Positions 1 through 6,117 of a stretch of DNA of 13,420 bases are shown in pieces. The notes under the pieces were generated by a model. It was not told where the DNA came from and searched no databases. It saw only the letters and a program-made list of their open reading frames with translations. The translations under genes were made by a program, and so were the position numbers. Source of the DNA: an uncultured Collinsella sp. (lineage in GTDB: Bacteria; Actinomycetota; Coriobacteriia; Coriobacteriales; Coriobacteriaceae); NCBI GenBank assembly GCA_902494945.1, contig CABUVF010000041.1, positions 1-13,420 of the forward strand, in the 5' to 3' direction. Every line of letters starts with the position of its first letter. Positions within the stretch are counted from its first letter, which is position 1.

Positions 1-1269
1 CCCTACAAGTACCAGAACACCGACATTCGCGGCTTTGGCTACTACACCAACAACCCGCCCGCCGGCGCGTACCGCGGCTTTGGCGTTTGCCAGTCCGAGT
101 TTGCGCTCGAGAGCCTGATCGACCTGCTGGCAGAGAAGGTCGGCCTGGATCCGTGGGAGATTCGTTACCGAAACGCTATCGAGCCGGGCGAGGTTTTGCC
201 CAACGGCCAGATTGCCGACTGCTCCACGGCGCTTAAAGAGACGCTGCTCGAGGTCAAGGATGCCTACTATGCGCATCCCGGACACGCCGGTCTCGCCTGC
301 GCCATGAAGAACGCCGGCGTGGGCGTGGGCCTGCCCGATGCCGGCCGCTGCAAGATTCGCGTCGAGAACGGCGTGGCCACGGTCTACGCCGCCACGTCCG
401 ACATCGGCCAGGGCTGCAACACCGTCTTTTTGCAGGACGTTGCCGAGGCCTGCGGGCTGCCGCTGAGCTGCATTGCCAATGGCGAGTGCTCCACCGAGAA
501 CGCTCCCGACTCCGGCACCACGTCTGGCTCGCGTCAGACGGTCGTGACCGGCGAGGCCGTGCGCGGTGCCGCCTTCCTGCTGCGCGATGCCATGGTTGGC
601 ATTGAGGCCGGCAAGCCTGCGCCTACCGCCCCGGTGAGCGCGCACGGCGACGGCGTCAAGATCGAGTATGACGACGGTCGTGCCTACCAGCTGCGCACAC
701 AGGAACTCGTCGCCGGCCAGGGTATGCATCCTCAGGACCCTTCGGCCACCATCAAGGCGCTCGAGGGATGCGAGTTTGGCTACGTGTATCTGGAGCCGAC
801 CGACAAGCTGGGCGCCGATGTTCCCAACCCCAAGAGCCACATCTGCTACGGTTTTGCCACACATGTGGTCATTCTGGATGATGACGGCCGCGTGAGCGAG
901 GTCTATGCCGCACACGATTCCGGCAAGGTGGTCAACCCCATCTCCATCCAGGGTCAGATCGAAGGCGGCGTGCTCATGGGTATGGGCTATGCGCTTACCG
1001 AGGATTGGCCGCTCAAGGACTGCGTGCCCCAGGCAAGGTACGGCACACTCGGACTGTTCCGTGCGCCCGAGATTCCGGATATCCACGCCATCTACGTGGA
1101 GAAGGACGAGCTACTGCCTGTGGCATATGGCGGCAAGGGCATCGGCGAGATCGCAACGATCCCCACGGCGCCCGCCGTGCAGAACGCCTATCGCGCATTT
1201 GACGGCAAGCTGCGTCCGGATCTGCCCATGGTGGATACGCCGTACAGCCGCGCCCGTCACCGCGGGTAG
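1..1269 (+). CDS. xdh: Xanthine dehydrogenase, molybdopterin-binding (selenium-dependent type) subunit, 3' part
   Basis: The reading frame is open from base 1 to the TAG at 1267-1269, so about 422 C-terminal residues of a longer protein are present and the start lies outside the window. The product belongs to the xanthine dehydrogenase/aldehyde oxidase molybdenum hydroxylases, which hydroxylate purines in the cytoplasm. Visible motifs are GAYRGFG at residues 22-28, whose Arg matches the substrate-binding Arg of XDH; DIGQGCNT near residue 134 and TTSGSRQTVVTGEA near 178, typical of cofactor contacts; and KGIGEIATIPT, whose Glu at codon 1147-1149 corresponds to the catalytic Glu. The stretch ARYGTLGLFRAPEIP resembles the selenium-dependent XDH family (TIGR03311) rather than the classical XdhA. 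Family membership is firm; the selenium-dependent subtype is inferred from memory of that family. The gene is followed by a strong terminator and looks like core metabolism beside the accessory region. Confidence 0.9.
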   Translation, partial: PYKYQNTDIRGFGYYTNNPPAGAYRGFGVCQSEFALESLIDLLAEKVGLDPWEIRYRNAIEPGEVLPNGQIADCSTALKETLLEVKDAYYAHPGHAGLACAMKNAGVGVGLPDAGRCKIRVENGVATVYAATSDIGQGCNTVFLQDVAEACGLPLSCIANGECSTENAPDSGTTSGSRQTVVTGEAVRGAAFLLRDAMVGIEAGKPAPTAPVSAHGDGVKIEYDDGRAYQLRTQELVAGQGMHPQDPSATIKALEGCEFGYVYLEPTDKLGADVPNPKSHICYGFATHVVILDDDGRVSEVYAAHDSGKVVNPISIQGQIEGGVLMGMGYALTEDWPLKDCVPQARYGTLGLFRAPEIPDIHAIYVEKDELLPVAYGGKGIGEIATIPTAPAVQNAYRAFDGKLRPDLPMVDTPYSRARHRG

Positions 1270-1337
1270 AGTAGAGCGCGGACGGCCATTGCTGACTGCC
1301 GTCTGCGCTTGCCATCAACTGTATAAGCTGCGCCTTT

Positions 1338-1373
1338 GGCCCCGGCTCCATCGCGAGCCGGGGCCTTTTGTTT
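1338..1373 (+). terminator. Rho-independent terminator of the xanthine dehydrogenase gene
   Basis: A perfect 11-bp GC-rich stem (GGCCCCGGCTC at 1338-1348 with GAGCCGGGGCC at 1355-1365) closes a 6-nt loop and is followed by TTTTGTTT. It lies about 70 bp after the stop codon, as expected for an intrinsic terminator. Its right half and downstream flank recur exactly at 3320-3356. Confidence 0.9.
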
Positions 1374-1381
1374 GGAGCGGA
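1345..1381 (+). repeat. 37-bp direct repeat, left copy (terminator right half plus array start)
   Basis: Bases 1345-1381 are identical to 3320-3356. The shared segment runs from GCTCCATCGCGAGCC through the TTTTGTTT tail to GGAGCGGA. The two copies bracket the whole DUF234 ATPase module (about 1.98 kb). Confidence 0.9.
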
Positions 1382-1500
1382 AACTGCGTCCCGGATTTCG
1401 GCTCCAGAGTGGAATGCGCTTTCCGGATTGGTCCTCAACTGGAGCTGTATCCCGGAACCAGGCTCCAGAACGGGGTACATTTTCCGGAACGGTCCACGTG
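1370..1500. repeat. Degenerate ~30-bp alternating repeat array, block 1
   Basis: Four units of 30-31 bp can be read at about 1370-1399, 1400-1430, 1431-1460 and 1461-1490, with a partial fifth running to about 1500. Odd units contain a type A core like GGAAACTGCGTCCCGGA. Even units contain a type B core like GGGATGCGCTTTCCGGA. The first 14 bases of A and the reverse complement of B agree at 11 positions, so the array alternates inverted copies of one motif and neighbouring units could pair as hairpins. No convincing coding sequence is present. The block lies between the xdh terminator and the ATPase gene. I believe arrays of this kind are common between genes in Collinsella, but that is from memory and unchecked. 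Confidence 0.75.
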
Positions 1501-1532
1501 CGGTGGTGTACCGCCCCTTTTGCGTGCGCCGC

Positions 1533-1562
1533 TTGTCGAATTACGTTATAGCTAGCTATATT
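1533..1562 (+). promoter_or_regulatory. Possible sigma-70-like promoter for the DUF234 ATPase gene
   Basis: TTGTCG at 1533-1538 and TATATT at 1557-1562 are separated by 18 bp. The -10 falls inside the left arm of the inverted repeat, so a protein bound there would block transcription. A perfect TATAAT also occurs at 1572-1577 in the right arm but has no clear -35 partner. The sites are weak individually. Confidence 0.4.
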
Positions 1563-1596
1563 ATAGGAAGGTATAATATAGCTAGCTATAACGTAA
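1541..1596. promoter_or_regulatory. Perfect 25-bp inverted repeat with two palindromic operator-like sites
   Basis: The arms at 1541-1565 and 1572-1596 are exact reverse complements separated by GGAAGG. Each arm contains the self-complementary 14-mer TATAGCTAGCTATA (1547-1560 and 1577-1590), with centres 30 bp apart, close to three helical turns. The outer ends read TTACG and CGTAA. The element overlaps the likely promoter and ends just before the AGGAAGG ribosome binding site (1597-1603) of the ATPase gene. It lacks the GC stem and T tract of a terminator. The arrangement suggests a double operator, probably autoregulatory, but RNA folding or a recombination site are alternatives. Confidence 0.8.
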
Positions 1597-1611
1597 AGGA
1601 AGGATGGCCCT

Positions 1612-3003
1612 ATGTTTATCGGAAGAACAGCGGAAATATCCGAGCTCAATCGACTGTATGGCACGGGCTCCTTTGAGATGCCTGTGATTTACGGCCGCCG
1701 TCGTGTGGGTAAAACGCGTCTTATCACAGAGTTCATCCAAGGCAAGAAGGCTATTTACTTTCAAGCTCGTCGTACCAATGCAGAGGCAAATCTGCACGGC
1801 TTTAGCCAGGCGATACTTGCGGGTTCGGTTGGTGCTGCAGGCGTGTCGTTTCGTAGTTTTGACGAGGCGTTCGATGCATTGGCCACCATGGCTCGCACGG
1901 AACGTTTGATTGTCGTGATTGACGAGTACCCCTATCTCGCCCAATCGAATCCCGAGATCAGCTCGTTGCTGCAAGACAAGATCGATCACCTGTACAAAGA
2001 GACCAAGCTCATGCTGATTCTATGCGGCTCGTCTCTTTCGTTTATGGAGGAACAGGTGTTGGGCTACGAGAGCCCACTATACGGTAGGCGTACGGCCCAG
2101 TTTAAGATCATGCCGCTTGATTTTACGACGACCCTCGGCCTGTGGCAGAGCATGAGTCGCGAAGACGCTGCAGTTTGCTATGGTATGACGGGCGGCATTC
2201 CTGCTTATATCGAGAAAGTCGATCCTGCCGCACCGCTCAAGGACAACATCAAACGTCTTTTTCTTACTCCTACGGGCTATCTCTTTGAGGAGCCGAGTAA
2301 CCTGCTAATGCAAGAGTGCCGCAATCCCGAGCAATATGATGCGATCGTGCAAGCAATTGCTCAGGGGCGCTCGAAGATCTCGGAGATTGCGAGCTCTACG
2401 GGAATCCCTGCGAGCAACGTAAAGAGCTATGTGGATAAGCTGGCGTCGCTTGGGATTGTCGAGCGCGAGCTGCCCCTAAACGAGACGAGCAATAAGCGGG
2501 CCGTGTATCTACTGAGCGACCAGATGTTTAGGTTCTGGTACAAGTTTGTTCCGCAGAACATCGGGCTGATTCAAAACGATATGGCCGAGATGGCGTATAA
2601 GCGCATTGAGCCGCACATATCGGATTACATGGGTATGGTCTTTGAGCTTATATGCAGACAATACGTGTACGAACTCGCACGCGCGGGCCAGCTCGATGTG
2701 GTTCCGGCGAGCGTCGGGCGCTGGTGGGGGACGGATAATCGCACGCATACGCAGGAAGAAATCGACTTGATTGTTGACGATGGCGAGGGCACTGCGCTGT
2801 TTGCGGAGTGCAAATGGCGCAATGAACCGGCGGGCGAAGACGTGCTGCAAAAGCTCGTTCATCGAAGCGAGCTCTTTAGACGGCAACGAAAAAGCTATGC
2901 GCTTTTCTCAAAAAGCGGCTTTACGCAGGGATGTCGGGATGCCGCGGAGAGCAGGGGAGATACCAAGCTGATTTCGTTTGCCGAGATGTGCGAGCGGAGA
3001 TAA
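1612..3003 (+). CDS. AAA+ ATPase with C-terminal DUF234 (PD-(D/E)xK-like) domain
   Basis: A 463-residue cytoplasmic protein of the archaeal-type ATPase_2 plus DUF234 architecture. The start is ATG 1612, preceded by AGGAAGG with an 8-nt gap. Walker A is GRRRVGKT at residues 28-35; Walker B is the hydrophobic strand ending in DE at 104-105. A GSS sensor strand and SPLYGRRT, a candidate arginine finger, follow near residues 138-160. Residues about 253-287 (ISEIASSTGIPASNVKSYVD) look like a winged helix-turn-helix. The C-terminus carries EIDLIV with Asp385 and AECKW with Glu399-Cys-Lys401, the spacing of a PD-(D/E)xK nuclease core. The biochemical role of this family is not established. The gene stands alone, behind a large inverted repeat and between two repeat arrays, and its base composition looks more AT-rich than xdh, suggesting transfer. 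Confidence 0.88.
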   Translation: MFIGRTAEISELNRLYGTGSFEMPVIYGRRRVGKTRLITEFIQGKKAIYFQARRTNAEANLHGFSQAILAGSVGAAGVSFRSFDEAFDALATMARTERLIVVIDEYPYLAQSNPEISSLLQDKIDHLYKETKLMLILCGSSLSFMEEQVLGYESPLYGRRTAQFKIMPLDFTTTLGLWQSMSREDAAVCYGMTGGIPAYIEKVDPAAPLKDNIKRLFLTPTGYLFEEPSNLLMQECRNPEQYDAIVQAIAQGRSKISEIASSTGIPASNVKSYVDKLASLGIVERELPLNETSNKRAVYLLSDQMFRFWYKFVPQNIGLIQNDMAEMAYKRIEPHISDYMGMVFELICRQYVYELARAGQLDVVPASVGRWWGTDNRTHTQEEIDLIVDDGEGTALFAECKWRNEPAGEDVLQKLVHRSELFRRQRKSYALFSKSGFTQGCRDAAESRGDTKLISFAEMCERR

Positions 3004-3021
3004 CTAAGCGTGCTCTGATGT

Positions 3022-3284
3022 GATGCTCGGAATGGGTCGCGCTTTCCGGATCGGCCCTCAAACGGAAGCTGCGTCCCGGAATCATGCCTCAGAATGGGAT
3101 GCGTCCCAGATTTCGGCTCCAAACCGGGATGCGCTTTCCCGGCGGCGTCTCTGGCGGAAATTGCACCCCGGAATGAGCGCTCAGAGTGGGACATGCTTTC
3201 CTAACGAGGCCGCATGCGGAAACTACGTCCCGGATTCGATGCTCAGGACGGGATGCCGTTTCCGATAGAGGCATGGGGTGGAAA
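3022..3284. repeat. Degenerate ~30-bp alternating repeat array, block 2
   Basis: About eight units of 29-32 bp follow the ATPase stop, starting near 3022, 3054, 3085, 3115, 3145, 3177, 3208 and 3240, with a decayed ninth from 3269. Type A units carry cores such as GGAAGCTGCGTCCCGGA and GGAAACTACGTCCCGGA. Type B units carry GGGATGCGCTTTCC or variants. The order is mostly B-A alternating, with two B-like units in a row at 3085-3144. Short open frames through the block are by-products of the repeats and have no plausible ribosome binding sites. One further A-like unit follows at about 3346-3370. Confidence 0.75.
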
Positions 3285-3318
3285 GCCTCCCATTTCTAAT
3301 GTTCAAGAAATGGGAGGC
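3285..3318. terminator. Strong hairpin downstream of the DUF234 ATPase gene
   Basis: A perfect 13-bp stem (GCCTCCCATTTCT at 3285-3297 with its complement at 3306-3318) encloses an 8-nt loop. No T tract follows directly, so intrinsic termination is uncertain on its own. The sequence runs into AGCTCC and then the copied right half of the xdh terminator, including TTTTGTTT at 3341-3348. The composite may still stop transcription. Confidence 0.6.
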
Positions 3319-3319
3319 A

Positions 3320-3356
3320 GCTCCATCGCGAGCCGGGGCCTTTTGTTTGGAGCGGA
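3320..3356 (+). repeat. 37-bp direct repeat, right copy (half-terminator)
   Basis: Identical to 1345-1381. Here the left arm of the original terminator stem is missing and is replaced by the right arm of the hairpin at 3285-3318. Only a short GCTC/GAGC pairing remains, so this copy is a chimera rather than a working duplicate of the xdh terminator. Confidence 0.85.
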
Positions 3357-3424
3357 GGCAGCATCCCGGAATTCGGGCAATCCGGTGGTCAGGGGCTGAG
3401 CGGGCGTCGCGCTAAGGATGTCAA

Positions 3425-3539
3425 GCGTAAAACCTTCAATGAAAATAGCGTAAAAACTACATCTGTAAGGGCGTAAAAACTACATTGAAAGTAGCGTAAA
3501 ATCAGCATTGAGAATGGCGTAATTTCGCATATCGCGTGA
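3425..3539 (+). promoter_or_regulatory. Five direct repeats with exact 23-bp period upstream of the DUF4143 ATPase gene
   Basis: GCGTAA occurs at 3425, 3448, 3471, 3494 and 3517, each exactly 23 bp after the last. The first four units share the core GCGTAAAA; units 2 and 3 share GCGTAAAAACTACAT, and units 1, 3 and 4 have ATTGA/AATGA-type endings. The fifth unit keeps only GCGTAA and decays. The array ends about 20 bp before the ATPase start and contains no clear -35/-10 pair. A 23-bp period is slightly over two helical turns, suiting a protein that binds cooperatively along one face. An autoregulatory operator is the simplest reading; plasmid-type iterons are the alternative, but no replication gene is present. 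Confidence 0.85.
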
Positions 3540-3558
3540 TAGAGAGGGACGGCCGTCT

Positions 3559-4854
3559 ATGGATGCACCAAAGAGATTGACCCAAAAAGGATATAGGCCC
3601 CGGCTCATAGAGGAGCGCCTCGACACCCTTATGCGGGCGTTTGGCTGTGTGGAGATCAACGGCCCCAAATGGTGCGGCAAGACCTGGACGGCGCTCTCTC
3701 GCTCGGCGAGCGTCTCCAGACTCGATGAGCCTGCGCAGCGCGCGGCGGCAGAGGTCGACCCAAGTCTGGCGCTCATCGGCGATGCGCCACACCTGGTCGA
3801 TGAATGGCAGGAGGTGCCCGAGGTTTGGGATGCCGCCCGGCGCTTCGTGGACGCGAGCGGCAACGAACGCGGGACACTTTTGCTCACGGGCTCGACCGCG
3901 CTCAAAAGCGAGGAGCGCAGCCATGTTCGTCATTCCGGCACGGGTAGGATCGCCCGTCTGTCAATGCGCCCCATGGCCCTGTGTGAGTCGGGCGACGGCG
4001 AGCCGCTCGTGTCACTGGCAAGCCTCTTTAAGGGCGAGGGTTTTGCCCCTCAGCGTCGCGAGAGCACGGTGGATGACGTCGCCCGCTGGTGCTGCAGGGG
4101 CGGCTGGCCTGCAAATCTTGGGCTTTCGGAAGATCTTGCGCGAGAGACGGCAAGCCAGTACGTGCACTCAGTGCTCGACGTCAACGTGCTGGATGAGGGC
4201 ATGTCGCCCGAGCTTGCACACGGCCTTTTGCGAGCTCTTGCCATGAACGAGAGCCAGGCTGTCACGTACAAGACGCTCGTAAAGGACGCCTCGTACGGTG
4301 AGGCGGGCCCCGACGAGAGGACCATCGCTGCGTACTTGGACCTCTTCAACAGGCTCAAGCTGACCGAGGACCTGTGCGGATGGGAGCCGCCCATGCGCTC
4401 GAAGGCCCGCGTTCGCGTGCGCCCCAAGCGCTACTTCTGCGACCCGTCACTTGCGGCGGCGTTGCTGGGGGCTGCCCCTGAGCGGCTGCTTGGCGATATG
4501 CAAACGCTGGGGATGCTCTTTGAGAACCTCGTTCTGCGCGACGTGCGCGTGTTCCTTTCCACCTACGGCGGTGTCGACAACAGTGTCCATTATTTTCGAG
4601 ATGAGAAGGGCCTTGAGGTCGATCTGATCGTTGAGCACGACGGACGCTGGGGAGCCATCGAGGTCAAGCTGAGCGATGCGAAAGCAGACGATGGAGCGAG
4701 AAATCTCAAGGCGCTGGAGAGGAAAGTGCTCTCCAATCCTGCCGCCCAGAATGCCGCGCCGGCGTTTTTGGCGGTCGTGGTTGGAAAGGGGAGCATTGCC
4801 TACACACGCGACGACGGCGTGGCGGTGATCCCCATGGCGGCACTTGGGGCGTAG
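3559..4854 (+). CDS. ATP-binding protein, AAA_14 plus DUF4143 (PD-(D/E)xK-like) domains
   Basis: A 431-residue protein of the widespread AAA_14/DUF4143 family, whose function is not firmly known. ATG 3559 is preceded by AGAGGG (3543-3548) with a 10-nt gap. Walker A is GPKWCGKT at residues 35-42. Walker B is LVDEWQ with Asp81-Glu82, the DEWQ signature usual in this family. LLLTGST near residues 110-116 is the sensor strand. Residues about 231-275 look like the helical, winged-helix-like part of DUF4143. Near the C-terminus GLEVDLIV (Asp355) and AIEVKLS (Glu368-Val-Lys370) form a PD-(D/E)xK-like core. The length is normal and the gene appears intact. It stands alone, with its own 23-bp repeat array upstream and an intrinsic terminator downstream. 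No close sequence resemblance to the DUF234 ATPase is evident beyond the shared fold plan. Confidence 0.88.
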   Translation: MDAPKRLTQKGYRPRLIEERLDTLMRAFGCVEINGPKWCGKTWTALSRSASVSRLDEPAQRAAAEVDPSLALIGDAPHLVDEWQEVPEVWDAARRFVDASGNERGTLLLTGSTALKSEERSHVRHSGTGRIARLSMRPMALCESGDGEPLVSLASLFKGEGFAPQRRESTVDDVARWCCRGGWPANLGLSEDLARETASQYVHSVLDVNVLDEGMSPELAHGLLRALAMNESQAVTYKTLVKDASYGEAGPDERTIAAYLDLFNRLKLTEDLCGWEPPMRSKARVRVRPKRYFCDPSLAAALLGAAPERLLGDMQTLGMLFENLVLRDVRVFLSTYGGVDNSVHYFRDEKGLEVDLIVEHDGRWGAIEVKLSDAKADDGARNLKALERKVLSNPAAQNAAPAFLAVVVGKGSIAYTRDDGVAVIPMAALGA

Positions 4855-4882
4855 TGGTTTTGCGGGCGTGCCGTGCTTCCTT

Positions 4883-4921
4883 TACCGAAAATCCATTTGG
4901 TAAACCCAACGTCCATGGGTA
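4883..4921 (+). repeat. 39-bp dispersed element, copy 1
   Basis: TACCGAAAATCCATTTG at 4883-4899 is identical to 6118-6134, and the similarity continues without gaps to GGGTA in both copies. In this copy two small stems can form: TTTACC with GGTAAA (4881-4904) and ACCCA with TGGGT (4904-4920). The promoter-like -10 seen in copy 2 is replaced here by TAGAAG. Confidence 0.6.
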
Positions 4922-4980
4922 GAAGAAAGTCGACGGCAACCCAAGTGGTGGAATGCTGGGCAGCGCCGTTACTCTGTTTA

Positions 4981-5017
4981 AGGGGTCAATGCTTTAACGG
5001 CGTCGACCCCTCTTTTT
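4981..5017 (+). terminator. Intrinsic terminator after the DUF4143 ATPase gene
   Basis: AGGGGTC (4981-4987) pairs with GACCCCT (5005-5011) and is followed by CTTTTT. The 17-nt loop contains AACGGC (4996-5001), which can also pair with GCCGTT at 4965-4970, giving an alternative or pseudoknotted fold. It lies 126 bp after the ATPase stop codon. Confidence 0.7.
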
Positions 5018-5325
5018 ATGCTTCGAACACTGCTTGAGTGCCTCGGAAAGTCCGACAAGCGCTGTGAAAAGCGAGACCAAAGCAACCAAGAGCTCTACGA
5101 GCTCTGATGGGCCCGGGATGATCTCTGATTCAAGTCACCGGGCCTAAATCTTTCTCATGCATTTGAATAGAGCGGGCGACTCTCTTGGGGTCGTCTGCAT
5201 GGCGTACGCCTGGCGCATGGCATTGCGCCCCGCTTTCATGTCCGCACGGGCGCCTATCCTTACAGCGATGTAGCCGCCTATGTAGCTATGTAACAAGCGG
5301 CATTTGACGGAGAAAGGCCCTAACC
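5018..5325. other. Gene-poor interval before the exonuclease gene
   Basis: No convincing gene is seen. The interval holds a 7-bp hairpin with a 3-nt loop (AGAGCTC/GAGCTCT, 5089-5105), the first copy of the dispersed hairpin element (5106-5150), and a weaker stem (GGCGAC with GTCGTC, about 5172-5192). Three ATGTA-containing words occur just before the exonuclease gene (about 5270-5292). On the minus strand, 4994-5089 could encode a short hydrophobic peptide with a basic tail, but it has only a poor TTG start. Confidence 0.5.
5106..5150 (+). repeat. Dispersed hairpin element, copy 1
   Basis: GGCCCGG (5110-5116) pairs with CCGGGCC (5138-5144), with an inner TGA/TCA pairing and a conserved loop ending in CTGATTCAAG. 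It is followed by TAAATCTTT. It shares about 38 of its first 40 bases with copy 2 at 6168 and is more loosely like copy 3 at 8566. It lies 176 bp upstream of the exonuclease start. Confidence 0.75.
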
Positions 5326-6060
5326 GTGTCAGCTGAAAAGACGCCGTGTATCTCGGCTATCGATACGACGAACTTTGCGCGCCAGATTGTGCTTGACTTT
5401 GAGTTTGCGCCGGTGCCAAAGCAGCGTCAGCGCCGTGGGCTGCGCAATGAGATTATCGAGGTCGGCGCCGTCAAGCTCGATTACCACGGCAACGTTATGG
5501 GCGAGTTCTCGCAGTTTGTGCAGACGGAATTTACCGAAGGCGTTGCGTTTCTCGTCCGCGAGCTTACGGGGATATCGGTCGTGGACACCGCGATGGCCGA
5601 TCCGCTCTATGTGGTGATCAAAAGGCTCAGCGATTGGATCGGTCGCTACTCCGCCCAGGTGGTTTGCTGGAGCGGGACGGACCGTCGACAGCTTTTGACC
5701 GAGTGCCAGGCAAAGCACATCGACCTTTCCGCATTTTCTACGGACTGGGCCGACCTGCAGGCGTTTTACACTTCGATTATGGACGTGGGCAGCCACGGGC
5801 GCGTCTCGTTGGGCGACGCGGCAACGTGGTTTGGCATCGAGTTTGACGAGTCGACGGGCCACGCCCACAGCGCCTTAGCCGATGCGCGCGTGACCGCCAA
5901 GCTGCTCAAGCAGGTGATGGACGGGGACTATCATGTGAGTTCGCGCGCCCAGGAGATCCGCCAGCGGTGGGGGATGGGCGAGCGCGTCCAGACGCACCTT
6001 TCCAGCAAGTGCCCCGAGCTGGGAGACCTGCTGTTGAAGCTGAAGGCGGAGGGGAGGTAG
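5326..6060 (+). CDS. DEDDh-family 3'-5' exonuclease domain protein
   Basis: A 244-residue protein with the RNase T/DnaQ-type exonuclease fold (PF00929). The start is GTG 5326, after GGAGAAAGG at 5309-5317. ExoI is VLDFEF with Asp24 and Glu26; ExoII is WSGTDRR with Asp119; ExoIII is HSALAD with His181 and Asp186. All DEDDh metal-binding and catalytic residues are therefore present. It has no polymerase or other large domain, and its C-terminal ~45 residues (ending LLLKLKAEGR) lie outside the catalytic core. The substrate, DNA or RNA, cannot be told; it resembles the stand-alone KapD/ERI-1-like exonucleases. The last 60 bases of the gene and 8 bases beyond the stop recur at 7049-7116, after the Abi gene. 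This suggests a paralogue once lay there, or that the region was duplicated. Confidence 0.88.
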   Translation: MSAEKTPCISAIDTTNFARQIVLDFEFAPVPKQRQRRGLRNEIIEVGAVKLDYHGNVMGEFSQFVQTEFTEGVAFLVRELTGISVVDTAMADPLYVVIKRLSDWIGRYSAQVVCWSGTDRRQLLTECQAKHIDLSAFSTDWADLQAFYTSIMDVGSHGRVSLGDAATWFGIEFDESTGHAHSALADARVTAKLLKQVMDGDYHVSSRAQEIRQRWGMGERVQTHLSSKCPELGDLLLKLKAEGR

Positions 6061-6117
6061 GGGGCGTTTATTTGGTAGCCGAGGTGGCCGAGGCAGTTGG
6101 GACAGCCGAGGTCGTGC

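Noticed and set aside
905..1555. Plus-strand frame of 216 codons overlapping the end of xdh and the repeat array
   Set aside because: It runs in a different frame through clear xdh coding sequence, then through a terminator and noncoding repeats. The product is Arg/Pro/Ser-rich without domains.
1541..1596. Intrinsic terminator or miniature transposon formed by the 25-bp inverted repeat
   Set aside because: The stem is AT-rich with no following T tract and lies just upstream of a start codon. There is no transposase and no target-site duplication around it.
3022..3284. CRISPR array or coding repeats in the A/B blocks
   Set aside because: Units abut without unique spacers, alternate in orientation and drift heavily; frames through them have no start signals and change with each 30-32-bp unit.
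3425..3539. CRISPR array
   Set aside because: The period is only 23 bp and the units are degenerate throughout; there is no constant repeat of 24-37 bp with unique spacers, and no cas gene.
3559..4854. Frameshift or truncation of the DUF4143 ATPase
   Set aside because: Walker A, Walker B and the PD-(D/E)xK-like residues are all in one frame and the length is normal for the family.
5106..5150. tRNA T-arm or tRNA 3' end used as an attachment site (TTCAAGTC motif)
   Set aside because: The base pair closing the T loop is absent, copy 3 breaks the TTC, and no acceptor, D or anticodon arm can be drawn.
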